A stretch of 64,000 nucleotides of DNA, taken from NCBI RefSeq assembly GCF_018326285.1, contig NZ_AP023362.1:496001-560000 (forward strand), in the 5' to 3' direction. Positions 8,391-15,884 of this stretch are shown piece after piece. The DNA is from Mycolicibacterium sp. TY81. Its GTDB lineage: Bacteria; Actinomycetota; Actinomycetes; Mycobacteriales; Mycobacteriaceae. Each line of letters opens with the position of its first letter. Positions within the stretch are counted from its first letter, which is position 1. A model generated the notes under the pieces. The model was not told the DNA's origin, did no database searches, and saw nothing but the letters and a program-made list of their open reading frames with translations. A program made the position numbers and the translations under genes.

Positions 8391-8510
8391 ACAGGCTACG
8401 TGCGCCTATCTGGCGTGCTTGTTGCGTAGGTGCACGTGTGTACACCTATGTACACGCATGTGCACCTATGTACACGCATGTGGACGTAAGTGCGCGTATG
8501 TGCACACTTG
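8391..8510. repeat. 10-bp-phased tandem array (about 8-11 units)
   Basis: From 8401 the sequence falls into exact 10-nt blocks of consensus TRCACNYATG. The best units run 8431-8510 (for example TACACCTATG, TACACGCATG, TGCACCTATG, TACACGCATG, TGCGCGTATG); weaker ones precede. A 20-bp double unit is nearly perfectly repeated at 8441-8480. Spacing of one helical turn puts every site on the same face of DNA, as for iterons or cooperative protein arrays. The array lies at the right end of the mini-element. The stretch 8238-8549 has no convincing gene. Confidence 0.75.
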
Positions 8511-8549
8511 CGGCATACTTCGATCACCTCGGGTTGTCCGGTTATGTGG

Positions 8550-8641
8550 CGACGGTCGTGGCCGCCGCGACGGCGACGCGCACCCTGGCCGGCCCCGACG
8601 GTCAGGCGGTGCCGGCTGCGGCGCTGCAGGCGGCGAGCCTC
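8550..8641 (+). repeat. Direct repeat copy B (orphan gene tail)
   Basis: Second copy of the 92-bp repeat, candidate right junction. It continues in frame into a plausible hydrolase C-terminus ending TAA at 8700-8702, 27 bp before the Rrf2 gene. It has lost the N-terminal two thirds of the gene. Confidence 0.85.
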
Positions 8642-8702
8642 GCCGGCCTGGCCGATCTGGTGGCGGTGGTGGCGCCCAACGTCGCAGCTATTCCGGACTA
8701 AT
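8552..8702 (+). pseudogene. Orphan 3' end of isochorismatase-like gene
   Basis: The frame reads TVVAAATATRTLAGPDGQAV and then a C-terminus AAIPD like that of the intact gene at 6754. The upstream frame runs into the 10-bp repeat array and has no hydrolase sequence, so this is a gene fragment. Its tail composition matches the host chromosome and it sits directly before the Rrf2 gene. I therefore infer it is the original chromosomal 3' end, displaced by the insert. Confidence 0.7.
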
Positions 8703-8728
8703 CCGACCCGGAATGGCATGATTGGCTG

Positions 8729-9199
8729 ATGCGGATGTCAGCCAAGGCGGAGTACGCCGTCCGCGCCATGGTCGAACTGGCCGCCGCCGACGCCGGTGCG
8801 CTGGTCAAGACCGAGGATCTGGCCAAGGCGCAGGGCATCCCCGCGCAGTTCCTGGTCGACATCCTGACCAACCTGCGCACCGACCGTCTGGTGCGCAGTC
8901 ACCGCGGCCGCGATGGCGGCTACGAGCTGGCCCGGCCGGCCGCGGACATCAGCATCGCCGACGTCCTGCGTTGCATCGACGGTCCGCTGGCGAGCGTCCG
9001 CGACATCGGACTCGGCGATCTGCCGTACTCCGGGCCGACGGCCGCCCTCACCGATGTGTGGCGCGCCCTGCGCGCCAGCATGCGCTCAGTGCTGGAACAG
9101 ACCAGCCTCGCCGACGTGGCCACGGGCAAGCTCCCGGACCATGTCAGCACGCTGGCAGGCGACTACCGCACCCAGGAAGCCCGCCGCGGCCACAGCTAG
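8729..9199 (+). CDS. Rrf2 family transcriptional regulator
   Basis: A 156-aa Rrf2-type regulator. The winged-helix start is diagnostic: [17 protein letters not shown], then [45 protein letters not shown]. The three clustered cysteines that bind an iron-sulfur cluster in IscR/NsrR are absent: only one cysteine, in VLRCIDGPL, is present. It is therefore probably not an Fe-S sensor, similar to CymR-like members. It follows the orphan hydrolase tail by 27 bp and may once have been co-transcribed with the hydrolase gene. Confidence 0.88.
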   Translation: MRMSAKAEYAVRAMVELAAADAGALVKTEDLAKAQGIPAQFLVDILTNLRTDRLVRSHRGRDGGYELARPAADISIADVLRCIDGPLASVRDIGLGDLPYSGPTAALTDVWRALRASMRSVLEQTSLADVATGKLPDHVSTLAGDYRTQEARRGHS

Positions 9200-9606
9200 C
9201 CCTCCCGCCGTGAGCGGCCACGTTTGTACGCCGACACGCCGTAATTCGCGTGCACTTTGCGCACCGTCGCGGGCGTCGAGCGTTCGTCGGGCCGCACTGA
9301 ATTCTCTTCGGGCAAGTTTCTGACGATCGTCGATCTAATTGCAACGGCCTGATAACCTCGGACGCAGCGCTGGTCCCGGCAACCTTTCGTCCGGCAGAGC
9401 AGGCGCGCAGGCCGTTCCCTGAATTTCGGGCCGACATAACCGTTTGTGCGACTCCGCATATCTAACGCACTCGCCACACGTGTCCGAGCGTGTCACCTTC
9501 AAGGCCGAAGATCATCGACCGATGCCGAAGTAGAGCCACTCAGGACCTGAAATCGCAAGCACCACAGAATGTTTCGATATCCATGCCCAACAGAATCGAG
9601 CTGACA
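9200..9606. other. Gene-free stretch between Rrf2 gene and DUF664 gene
   Basis: About 400 bp in which I find no supportable gene on either strand; open frames here have no family features and lack ribosome-binding sites. Presumably it holds the Rrf2 terminator and the promoter of the next gene. Confidence 0.5.
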
Positions 9607-10110
9607 ATGACGACATGGTCGATACCGCAGAGCACTACGGGGTCCGAACGCCGGTTGTTGGAGACCGCGCTAGACCGCAACCGCGCTGAACTGGTCAATA
9701 CCGTGCGCGGGCTGCTGGAAGTCGATGCCCGGCGCCGCCTCGTTGCGTCGATGACCACCCCGATCGGGCTGCTCAAGCATGCGGCGGTCGCTGAGCGAAT
9801 CTGGTTCCAGCACATCCTCGGCGGAGTGCCCGAGAGCGAATGCGGCGGCGGTACGACGGCGGGTGACACAAGCTTCGTTGTCGATGGCGATGAGGCTGTA
9901 GCCGATGTGATCGCCGAATTCGAAAGTGCCAGTGAACGTTCCCGTGCTGTCGCTGCCCGGTTCGATCTCGACGAAATCAGAACCCACCCCCACCTTGGCG
10001 AGGTCAACCTGCGGTTCATCTATTTGCTCGCGATCGAGGACTTCGCGCGGCACGCGGGTCATGGCGACATCCTTCGGGAGCAGATCGAACATTCTCGCGT
10101 CGAGGAGTGA
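9607..10110 (+). CDS. DinB/DUF664 family protein
   Basis: A 167-aa protein from ATG 9607 (MTTWSIPQSTTGSERRLLETALDRNR). An upstream in-frame start at 9490 would add 39 residues of unlikely composition. The sequence has the DinB-like four-helix-bundle plan of DUF664: a start helix, MTTPIGLLKHAAVAERIWFQHIL with the first metal histidine, and a C-terminal YLLAIEDFARHAGHGDILREQI with the paired histidines. Related proteins are mycothiol- or bacillithiol-dependent transferases; the substrate is unknown. Confidence 0.8.
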   Translation: MTTWSIPQSTTGSERRLLETALDRNRAELVNTVRGLLEVDARRRLVASMTTPIGLLKHAAVAERIWFQHILGGVPESECGGGTTAGDTSFVVDGDEAVADVIAEFESASERSRAVAARFDLDEIRTHPHLGEVNLRFIYLLAIEDFARHAGHGDILREQIEHSRVEE

Positions 10111-10130
10111 CGATGTCAGTGACTTCAATG

Positions 10131-10760
10131 TCACTGAACAGCACTGCCTGCCGCCGCGATGCCCGCGATCAGCATCCGCAGCCCGCCGTCGAAATCGTCC
10201 TCGACCGACACGGTCGCGGCCACCTCGGACAGTGCGGCGATGTGCGGGTACCGGACTCCGGCGGCCGATCCGATCCGGGCCGCCGTCTCGGCGGCGTCGC
10301 CCGAGAACGGGCCGGCCAGCTGGGCCTGCGCCGAGCCGGTCACCAATCCCAGCACCGCGTGAAACGCGGACAGCCTGGCAGCGTCGGACAGGCCGGCCCG
10401 CTCGAGCGCGGCGACGAGCGCGTCGGCGGCAGCGAACCCCGTGGCCGACGCCATTCGCCGGGTCAGCACGAGGGGGATGGCGGCGGGGTGGGCCCGCACG
10501 CCGCGCCACACCGCGGACGCCGTCGCATGGACATCAGCGGCCCAATCGTCGGTGGGTTCGGGCACCTCGATCCCGGCGGACACCGCGGCGACGACGAGTT
10601 CCTCCAGGCCCTCTTTGTCGGCGACGTAGTTGTACATCGTCATCGGCCCCGTGCCGAGTGCCGCGGCCAGGGACCGCATGCTGAGCGCCGCCAAACCGGA
10701 TTCATCGACGATTCGCAGTGCAGCGGAAGCGATTTCGTCCGTGGTGAACCGTGCGCGCAT
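10131..10760 (-). CDS. TetR family transcriptional regulator
   Basis: A 209-aa regulator from ATG 10760 (MRARFTTDEIASAALRIVDE); a TTG two codons upstream is less likely. HTH: LSMRSLAAALGTGPMTMYNYVADKEGLEELV, residues about 27-57. The C-terminal domain (ADALVAALERAGLSDAARLSAFHAVLGLVTGSA) resembles the TetR_C_11/TetR tetracycline-repressor type. It is divergent from an alpha/beta hydrolase gene with two strong inverted operator sites between them. Confidence 0.88.
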   Translation of the reverse strand: MRARFTTDEIASAALRIVDESGLAALSMRSLAAALGTGPMTMYNYVADKEGLEELVVAAVSAGIEVPEPTDDWAADVHATASAVWRGVRAHPAAIPLVLTRRMASATGFAAADALVAALERAGLSDAARLSAFHAVLGLVTGSAQAQLAGPFSGDAAETAARIGSAAGVRYPHIAALSEVAATVSVEDDFDGGLRMLIAGIAAAGSAVQ

Positions 10761-10775
10761 GAGCAACCCCTTGAC

Positions 10776-10822
10776 AAGTACGTCGTACGTGTTGAAGTGT
10801 AGACGATACGTACGGCGTACTT
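10776..10822. promoter_or_regulatory. Paired operators and promoter between TetR and alpha/beta hydrolase genes
   Basis: AAGTACGTCGTACGTG (10776-10791) and, in the opposite orientation, AAGTACGCCGTACGTA (10807-10822) match at 14 of 16 positions, and each is itself near-palindromic. A TTGACA hexamer at 10771-10776 precedes the first site in the orientation of the hydrolase. This is a typical TetR dual operator. Confidence 0.7.
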
Positions 10823-10837
10823 ATGTGAGGAGTTCGG

Positions 10838-11740
10838 ATGACATCAGCGATCCCGGTCGAGCAGTTGCACTTCGTCAGCGGTGGCGACCGGTGCGCCGCG
10901 TGGCTCACCTTGCCGTCGACCCCCGCGCCGCATCCCGCCGTCGTCCTGGTGCACGGTCTCGGCGCCACCCGCGACATGATGCTGCCGCAGTACGAACAGC
11001 ATTTCGCCGCCGCGGGCATTGCCACCCTGTCCTTCGACTACCGGTTCACCGGTGCCTCCGAAGGCGAACCGCGGCAACATATTTCGATTCCCGAACAATG
11101 CAGGGACGTCGACGCCGCGATCGATTACCTACAGCGGCACCCGCAGGTCGACGCCGACCGCATCGGCTTGTGGGGCACGAGCCTCGGCGGCATGAACGTG
11201 GTGCGGGTGGCCGGCAGTCGCACCGACATCGCCGCCGCGGTGGTGCAATGTCCCATCACCCACGGTCCGGCATCGGCCCGCAGCGTCGGCATCCGGGGTG
11301 CGCTGCGGCTGACACCGGCGATCGTCGACGACGCGGTGCGTGCGCTTCTGCGCCGCGGACGTCGCTACGTGCCCATCGTGGGACAGCCCGGGACCGATGC
11401 GCTCGTGTCGGTGCCCGGAGCCGAGGACGGGTGGCGGTCGACGGTGCCGGCCGGTACCGCATTCGACAATCGGATCACCGCGGTCGACGCCGCGCTGTTG
11501 ATCACGAGATCGGCGCTGCGCCATGCTGCGACGGTCCAGGCGCCCCTCCTGGTGTGCGTCTGTGATGACGAGACGCTGATGGATCCGCGCTACGCCGAGG
11601 CGGTGGCCGAGCGAGCGCCGCACGGGATCGCGCGGCACTACGCATCCGACCATTTCGCGATCTACCACCCGCCGCTGGTGCGGCGAGTGCTCGACGATCA
11701 GATCGCGTTTCTGAAGGAGCATCTCCATGTCGGCGCGTGA
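10838..11740 (+). CDS. Alpha/beta hydrolase
   Basis: A 300-aa serine hydrolase. Visible elements: oxyanion HG (VVLVHGLGATRDMM), nucleophile elbow G-T-S-L-G-G with Ser115, an acidic residue in CDDETLMDPRYAE and a late histidine in YASDHFAIYHPP. The motif set resembles the dienelactone-hydrolase/BAAT-like group of acyl hydrolases. The nearest regulator is the divergent TetR with operators in the shared promoter. The end overlaps the mycothiol-dependent gene by 14 bases, so they are co-translated. Confidence 0.85.
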   Translation: MTSAIPVEQLHFVSGGDRCAAWLTLPSTPAPHPAVVLVHGLGATRDMMLPQYEQHFAAAGIATLSFDYRFTGASEGEPRQHISIPEQCRDVDAAIDYLQRHPQVDADRIGLWGTSLGGMNVVRVAGSRTDIAAAVVQCPITHGPASARSVGIRGALRLTPAIVDDAVRALLRRGRRYVPIVGQPGTDALVSVPGAEDGWRSTVPAGTAFDNRITAVDAALLITRSALRHAATVQAPLLVCVCDDETLMDPRYAEAVAERAPHGIARHYASDHFAIYHPPLVRRVLDDQIAFLKEHLHVGA

Positions 11741-12383
11741 AGTGTTGCGCGCCAACGACGAACGCTTCGCCGATGTCGTCGCCAGGTTGACGCCCGAAGA
11801 ATGGGCGGCACCGAGCCTGTGTGTGGAGTGGAGTAACCGCGACGTGCTGGGACATCTGGTGGTCGGCTGCAGTCATCCCGTCGGCGCGTTCGTGGGGGAG
11901 ATGATCCGGCACCGCGATTTCGACCGCGCCAACATCGCCACTGCCACCGAACGCGCACGGGGCCGCAGCGCCGAGTGCCTGCTGGACGATTTCCGAGCCG
12001 TCAGCGCCCGTCCCGCCGGCGTCGGCCGATACTTTCCGGCCCGGCTACTGTTGGGCGACCACATCACCCACGAGCTGGACATCCTGTTCGCCGTCGGCCG
12101 GGAACCGGACATCCCGGCCCAGCTGCTCAACGCGGTCCTGGACACCCAAGTTGCCTTCCCCAACCCGTTCGTCCCCGCGTACCGCAACAGCCGGGGTCTT
12201 CAGCTCAGGGCCGTCGACACCGGCTGGCGTCACGGCACCACCGGGCCGGCGGTGGAGGGCACGGCCGCCGAGCTGATCTCGGTGCTCGGCAACCGGCCGA
12301 AGGTGTTGCCCCGGTTGCGCGGCCCGGGCGCCGTGACGCTGGCGGACCGGGTGCTCAGCCGCCTGAGCCGTACGGCCGGGTGA
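11727..12383 (+). CDS. Maleylpyruvate isomerase family mycothiol-dependent enzyme
   Basis: A 218-aa DinB-fold protein with the MDMPI N-terminal signature: LTPEEWAAPSLCVEWSNRDVLGHLVVGC near residues 20-48, with Trp/Arg-Asp-Val motif and following histidine. A second histidine appears in LLGDHITHELDILFAVG near 112. Such enzymes use mycothiol and a divalent metal for isomerisation or detoxification; the substrate is not known. It overlaps the alpha/beta hydrolase upstream by 14 bases and converges on a VOC protein, with 29 bp of 3' overlap. Confidence 0.82.
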   Translation: MSAREVLRANDERFADVVARLTPEEWAAPSLCVEWSNRDVLGHLVVGCSHPVGAFVGEMIRHRDFDRANIATATERARGRSAECLLDDFRAVSARPAGVGRYFPARLLLGDHITHELDILFAVGREPDIPAQLLNAVLDTQVAFPNPFVPAYRNSRGLQLRAVDTGWRHGTTGPAVEGTAAELISVLGNRPKVLPRLRGPGAVTLADRVLSRLSRTAG

Positions 12384-12744
12384 TGATCTCCAGGTAGTGC
12401 CCGCTGGGATCCTGGAAGTAGACGCCCCGGCCGCCGTCGTTGCGATTGATCTCGCCGGGATGCTGGCCGCGCGGATCGGCCCAATGTTGCAGTCCGCGTT
12501 CACGAATCCGGTCGTAGATCGCGGTGAACTCATCCTCGGACACCAGGAACGCGTAATGCTGCGGGACGACGTTTGTCCCCTCTGGGACCTGGGCGAAATC
12601 CAAGCTGACGCCGTGGTTCAGTTCGACGGCGAGGAATGGCCCGCCTTCTTGGGCGGGAGGCAAACCGAAGAGCTCGGTGAAGAAGGTGGCCGCGGCCGAG
12701 CGGTCGGTCGAGTGGACGATGGTGTGGTTGAAGGTGATGGCCAT
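12355..12744 (-). CDS. VOC family (glyoxalase/bleomycin resistance-like) protein
   Basis: A 129-aa vicinal-oxygen-chelate protein with paired beta-alpha-beta-beta-beta modules: FNHTIVHSTDRSAAATFFTELFG at the N-terminus with the first metal His, HYAFLVSEDEFTAIYDRI in the middle, and GRGVYFQDPSGHYLEIITRPYG at the C-terminus with His/Glu ligands. Likely a small dioxygenase or ligand-binding protein; the substrate is unknown. Tail-to-tail overlap with the gene ending at 12383. Confidence 0.85.
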   Translation of the reverse strand: MAITFNHTIVHSTDRSAAATFFTELFGLPPAQEGGPFLAVELNHGVSLDFAQVPEGTNVVPQHYAFLVSEDEFTAIYDRIRERGLQHWADPRGQHPGEINRNDGGRGVYFQDPSGHYLEIITRPYGSGG

Positions 12745-12819
12745 ATTCCTCCGTTCTACCCGTTCACGAGCGTCGCGTCACTGCCGCGGTGTGCGGCCCC
12801 TGCCTGTCATGATCTAGGT

Positions 12820-13833
12820 ATGGCGTTCGACCTGCGTGAGCTGGCAGTTCCGGTGATTGTCGCGCCGATGGCCGGTGGGCCATCGACGCCCGAGCTGGCC
12901 GCTGCGGGGTCGGCGGCCGGTGGCCTGGGATTCGTGGCAGCCGGTTACCTGACGGCGCAGACGCTGGCCGACCGCATCACCGCCGCACGCGCGCTGACCA
13001 CCGGCCCGCTGGGCGTGAATCTCTTTGCCTCGCAGCCCAGTACCGCACAGCCCCGCGAGATCGAGCGGTACGCGACCGAACTCGCCGTCGAGGCCACCCG
13101 CTACGGGGCGGCGCTCGGCGATGCGACATTCAACGATGACGACTGGGCGGCCAAGCTCGACGTCGTCGCCGACCTGCGGCCCGACGTGGTGTCCTTCACC
13201 TTCGGCGGGCCCACCGCCGACGAGTGCGCGCGGTTGCGGCAGGCCGGTATCACCACCGTCGCAACGGTCACCACCGCGGACGAAGCCGCGCGGGCCGCAA
13301 CCACTGGGGTGGACGCCCTCGCCGTGCAGGGCCCCGGCGCCGGCGGCCACCGCGGCACCTACGATCCGCTGGCCGCGCCCGCCACGCAGCCGCTCGCCGA
13401 ACTGTTGGCCGACGTACTCGCCATCACCGAACTGCCCGTCGTCGCCGCGGGCGGCCTGATGACCGGCGACGACGTCGCCGCCGTGATCGCCGCAGGTGCG
13501 GTGGCCGCACAACTCGGCACGGCATTTCTGCTCGCGGACGAGTCTGGCTCCAGCCCGGTGCACCGCGCCGCACTCGTCGATCCGCGGTTCACCGAAACCG
13601 TTGTCACCAAAGCCTTCTCGGGACGGTACGCCCGCGGGCTGCGCAACCGGTTCATCGAGGAACACGACGAGCAGGCGCCGCTGGGCTATCCCGAGGTGCA
13701 TTACCTCACCAGCCCGCTGCGCAAGGCGGCGGTGGCAGCCGGCGACCCGGACGGGACAAACGTCTGGGCGGGCACCGGATTCCGGAAAATCCGGTCGGGT
13801 TCGGTTGCCGACATCATGGCCGGGCTCGTGTGA
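12820..13833 (+). CDS. Nitronate monooxygenase / 2-nitropropane dioxygenase-like flavoprotein
   Basis: A 337-aa FMN-dependent TIM-barrel enzyme from ATG 12820 (MAFDLRELAVPVIVAPMAGGPSTPEL). FMN-binding features: PMAGG near the start, GVDALAVQGPGAGGHRG with the catalytic-region histidine at about 171, PVVAAGGLMTGDDVAAVIAAGAVAAQLGTAFLLADE for the phosphate site. An in-frame start at 12397 would run through the VOC gene and is rejected. Oxidises alkyl nitronates; the physiological substrate is unknown. Confidence 0.88.
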   Translation: MAFDLRELAVPVIVAPMAGGPSTPELAAAGSAAGGLGFVAAGYLTAQTLADRITAARALTTGPLGVNLFASQPSTAQPREIERYATELAVEATRYGAALGDATFNDDDWAAKLDVVADLRPDVVSFTFGGPTADECARLRQAGITTVATVTTADEAARAATTGVDALAVQGPGAGGHRGTYDPLAAPATQPLAELLADVLAITELPVVAAGGLMTGDDVAAVIAAGAVAAQLGTAFLLADESGSSPVHRAALVDPRFTETVVTKAFSGRYARGLRNRFIEEHDEQAPLGYPEVHYLTSPLRKAAVAAGDPDGTNVWAGTGFRKIRSGSVADIMAGLV

Positions 13834-13853
13834 GCATCGGGAAAGGAGCAGGC

Positions 13854-14351
13854 ATGCGAACCGTTGTCGCGATCCCGTTGGCGGTGGCCTGCGCCTGGCC
13901 GATCACGGTCGCTCATGCCGACCCCGTCCAGGTACCGCGTTGTGCCACTGCGCAACTGACACCGAGCCTCGGCCCGCCCGACGGTGCCGCCGGGACGACG
14001 TTCTATCCGGTGATCCTGAAGAACTCCGGGGACGCCCCGTGCAGCATGTCGGGTTATCCGGCGGTGTCGTTCATCGCGGGCTCCGACAACCATGTGGTCG
14101 GCGTGGCCGCCAGTCAGGATGCGGAGACCGTCATCGGTGTCGTGGTGATCGAACCCGGCCAGTCCACCGCGGCGAACCTCGGCATCGTCAACGCGGGTAA
14201 CTTCCCGGCCGACTGTAATGCCGTGCCGGTCAGCGGATTGCAGGTCAACCTGCCGGGTGACACCGAGCCCATCATCATCGGCCATGCTGATACCGCTTGC
14301 GCCAGTACGGCTTACCCGACCTTGCGGGTGGGGCCGTTCACCGGCGCGTAG
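13854..14351 (+). CDS. Secreted DUF4232 domain protein
   Basis: A 165-aa exported protein. A signal peptide (residues 1-22, cleaving after AHA) precedes a beta-rich domain with the DUF4232 plan: CATAQLTPSLGPPDGAAGTTFYPVILKNSGDAPCSMSGYPAVSF. Four cysteines probably form two disulfides. A strong Shine-Dalgarno GAAAGGAG at 13841-13848 fixes ATG 13854. Function unknown; the family is common in actinobacterial cell envelopes. Tail-to-tail overlap of 14 bp with the next gene. Confidence 0.82.
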   Translation: MRTVVAIPLAVACAWPITVAHADPVQVPRCATAQLTPSLGPPDGAAGTTFYPVILKNSGDAPCSMSGYPAVSFIAGSDNHVVGVAASQDAETVIGVVVIEPGQSTAANLGIVNAGNFPADCNAVPVSGLQVNLPGDTEPIIIGHADTACASTAYPTLRVGPFTGA

Positions 14352-15219
14352 TGACGGAGATGCTGCCCTCGGGAGCGCGCGCGGTGATCTGGGCCGCGGC
14401 GCGAGCCGGATCCTCGGTCTGGGGAACCCGCACCTGCGCGTGATCACCGGCTTGCGCGCGCACCAGGTACGGCCCACCCGTCGGCAGCGCGATGTCGACG
14501 TCGGAGCTCTGGCTCGTGACATCGACCGTGCGCGGCGCGGTGTCACGGAAGTCCACCGCGATGTGGCCATCGGTCGAGTCGGCGATGAACGCGTCGGTGA
14601 CGACGATCGGCTCACGCGTCTGCACATCGCCGCTCTGGGTGTGGATCTCGATCCGGCGGGCGTTGCCACCGAGGATCACCGCGCCGTCGGTGTTGTGGAC
14701 GGTCAGCTGATCCAGATCGGTCAGACTCAGCATCACGCCGACCTGCTGCTTGGTGGTGACCGAAAGCCGGTGTGCGACATCGGGAGGCAGCGTCACCATG
14801 ATCTCCCCGGGCGGCCCGAAGTCGAACAGCGGCGACGGTGTGCCGGTCACCGTGAGGCTCACAGCGCCACCGTTGCGGGTGACCTTCAGGGCCTGGTGAT
14901 CGTCTTTTGCGGTGTTGAGCAGCCGCATCCGGACCCGTGGCTCATGGGCATTGCGGTCGCTGGCGATCCTGATGGCAGTCGGCAGATCGCCGGTGTCGAT
15001 CGTCAGGGAGCTGAAATCGGCCGGCAGGGTCTCGGTTTCGGCCGCGACGCGCACCGAGCTGATGCCCCAGGCCAATCCGCCGATCCCGGCGGCCGCCGAC
15101 AGCGTCACGACGAGGGCGGTCACCACCAGCAGCGAGCGCATCGCGGACCGGCCACCCGGGGTCAGCGCGGGCGGCGTGGCGGTGTCGGCCGGCGGTGCGG
15201 TATCCAGATTCGAAGTCAT
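14338..15219 (-). CDS. Membrane-anchored DUF4097-like beta-repeat protein
   Basis: A 293-aa protein with one transmembrane segment at about residues 29-52 (LLVVTALVVTLSAAAGIGGLAWGI) and a large extracytoplasmic part of repeated short beta strands (LTVHNTDGAVILGG, IEIHTQSGDVQT, VDVTSQSSDVDIALPTG), the pattern of DUF4097/DUF2807 putative adhesin solenoids. Third gene of a minus-strand operon behind a histidine kinase and response regulator, a common actinobacterial arrangement. Probably part of an envelope-stress response, by context. Confidence 0.75.
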   Translation of the reverse strand: MTSNLDTAPPADTATPPALTPGGRSAMRSLLVVTALVVTLSAAAGIGGLAWGISSVRVAAETETLPADFSSLTIDTGDLPTAIRIASDRNAHEPRVRMRLLNTAKDDHQALKVTRNGGAVSLTVTGTPSPLFDFGPPGEIMVTLPPDVAHRLSVTTKQQVGVMLSLTDLDQLTVHNTDGAVILGGNARRIEIHTQSGDVQTREPIVVTDAFIADSTDGHIAVDFRDTAPRTVDVTSQSSDVDIALPTGGPYLVRAQAGDHAQVRVPQTEDPARAAAQITARAPEGSISVTTRR

Positions 15220-15239
15220 GGGAAAGTCCTTTTCTCTCT

Positions 15240-15884
15240 TCAGGATTCGAGATAGCGCAAGACGGCGAGGACCCGCCGGTTCTCGCTGTCGTCGGGCGTC
15301 AGGTCCAGCTTGGTGAAGATCGATGCGATGTGTTTCTCGGCGGAGCCGATCGAGATGTGCAGCAGCCCTGCGATGGCCGAGTTGGTCTTGCCTTCTGCCA
15401 TCAGCTGCATGACTTCCTGCTCGCGCGGGGTGAGCACGGCCAGGGTGGAGCGGCGGTGGGTGCGCACCAGGATTTGGGACACCACCTCCGGGTCCAGGAC
15501 GGTGCCACCCGTCCCCACCGTGGTGACGGCGTCCAGGAATGCCGGGACGTCGGCGACGCGGTCCTTGAGCAGGTAGCCGAAACCCCTGGTATCCGAGGCG
15601 ATCAGGTCAGCCGCGTACCGTTCCTCGACATAGTGCGACAGCACCAGCACCGGTGACTCGGGATTCTGGCTGCGCAGCAGCGCGGCGGCGCGGATGCCTT
15701 CGTCGGTGAAGGTCGGCGGCATCCGGACATCGACGATGACGAGGTCGGGGTTGTGCTCGTTGACGGCCCGCAGCAGCTCGGTGGCATCGGGCACCCCAGC
15801 GAGCACGTCGTGGCCGGCGTCGATCAGGATGCGCTCGATACCCGCGCGCAGCAGGGCCGAATCCTCGGCGATCACAATGCGCAT
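15240..15884 (-). CDS. NarL/LuxR family response regulator
   Basis: A 214-aa two-domain regulator. Receiver: acidic pocket Glu7/Asp8, phospho-acceptor Asp52 in LVIVDVRMPP, a Ser in VLVLSHY and a Lys in LLKDRVAD. Output: LuxR HTH, LTPREQEVMQLMAEGKTNSAIAGLLHISIGSAEKHIASIFTKL at residues about 148-195. Overlaps the kinase gene upstream by 13 bases and is followed 20 bp later by the DUF4097-like gene. Dimerises and binds DNA on phosphorylation by the adjacent kinase. Confidence 0.93.
   Translation of the reverse strand: MRIVIAEDSALLRAGIERILIDAGHDVLAGVPDATELLRAVNEHNPDLVIVDVRMPPTFTDEGIRAAALLRSQNPESPVLVLSHYVEERYAADLIASDTRGFGYLLKDRVADVPAFLDAVTTVGTGGTVLDPEVVSQILVRTHRRSTLAVLTPREQEVMQLMAEGKTNSAIAGLLHISIGSAEKHIASIFTKLDLTPDDSENRRVLAVLRYLES

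Larger units (their letters stand above)
7291..8641. mobile_element. Putative 1351-bp mini-element inserted in the isochorismatase-like gene
   Basis: Bases 7199-7290 and 8550-8641 are direct repeats, 90 of 92 positions identical (67 identical in a row from 7199), exactly 1351 bp apart. Beyond the repeat the two tails diverge in DNA but still encode similar C-termini ending AAIPD. This is the pattern left when an element carrying its own version of a gene 3' end integrates site-specifically and restores the gene. The insert holds one gene (minus strand), an inverted repeat at 7398 and a 10-bp repeat array at 8391-8510. No recombinase is present, so it would need one in trans. A simple segmental duplication is the alternative. 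Confidence 0.55.

Noticed and set aside
8391..8510. CRISPR array
   Set aside because: Units are 10 bp with no unique spacers and no cas genes.
8372..8701. 109-codon gene reading through the 10-bp array
   Set aside because: The N-terminal half is translation of the repeats (Tyr/Val/His/Ala runs) and the rest is the orphan hydrolase tail.
12397..12819. Upstream extension of the nitronate monooxygenase
   Set aside because: The extra 141 codons are antisense to the VOC gene; the conserved N-terminus starts at 12820.
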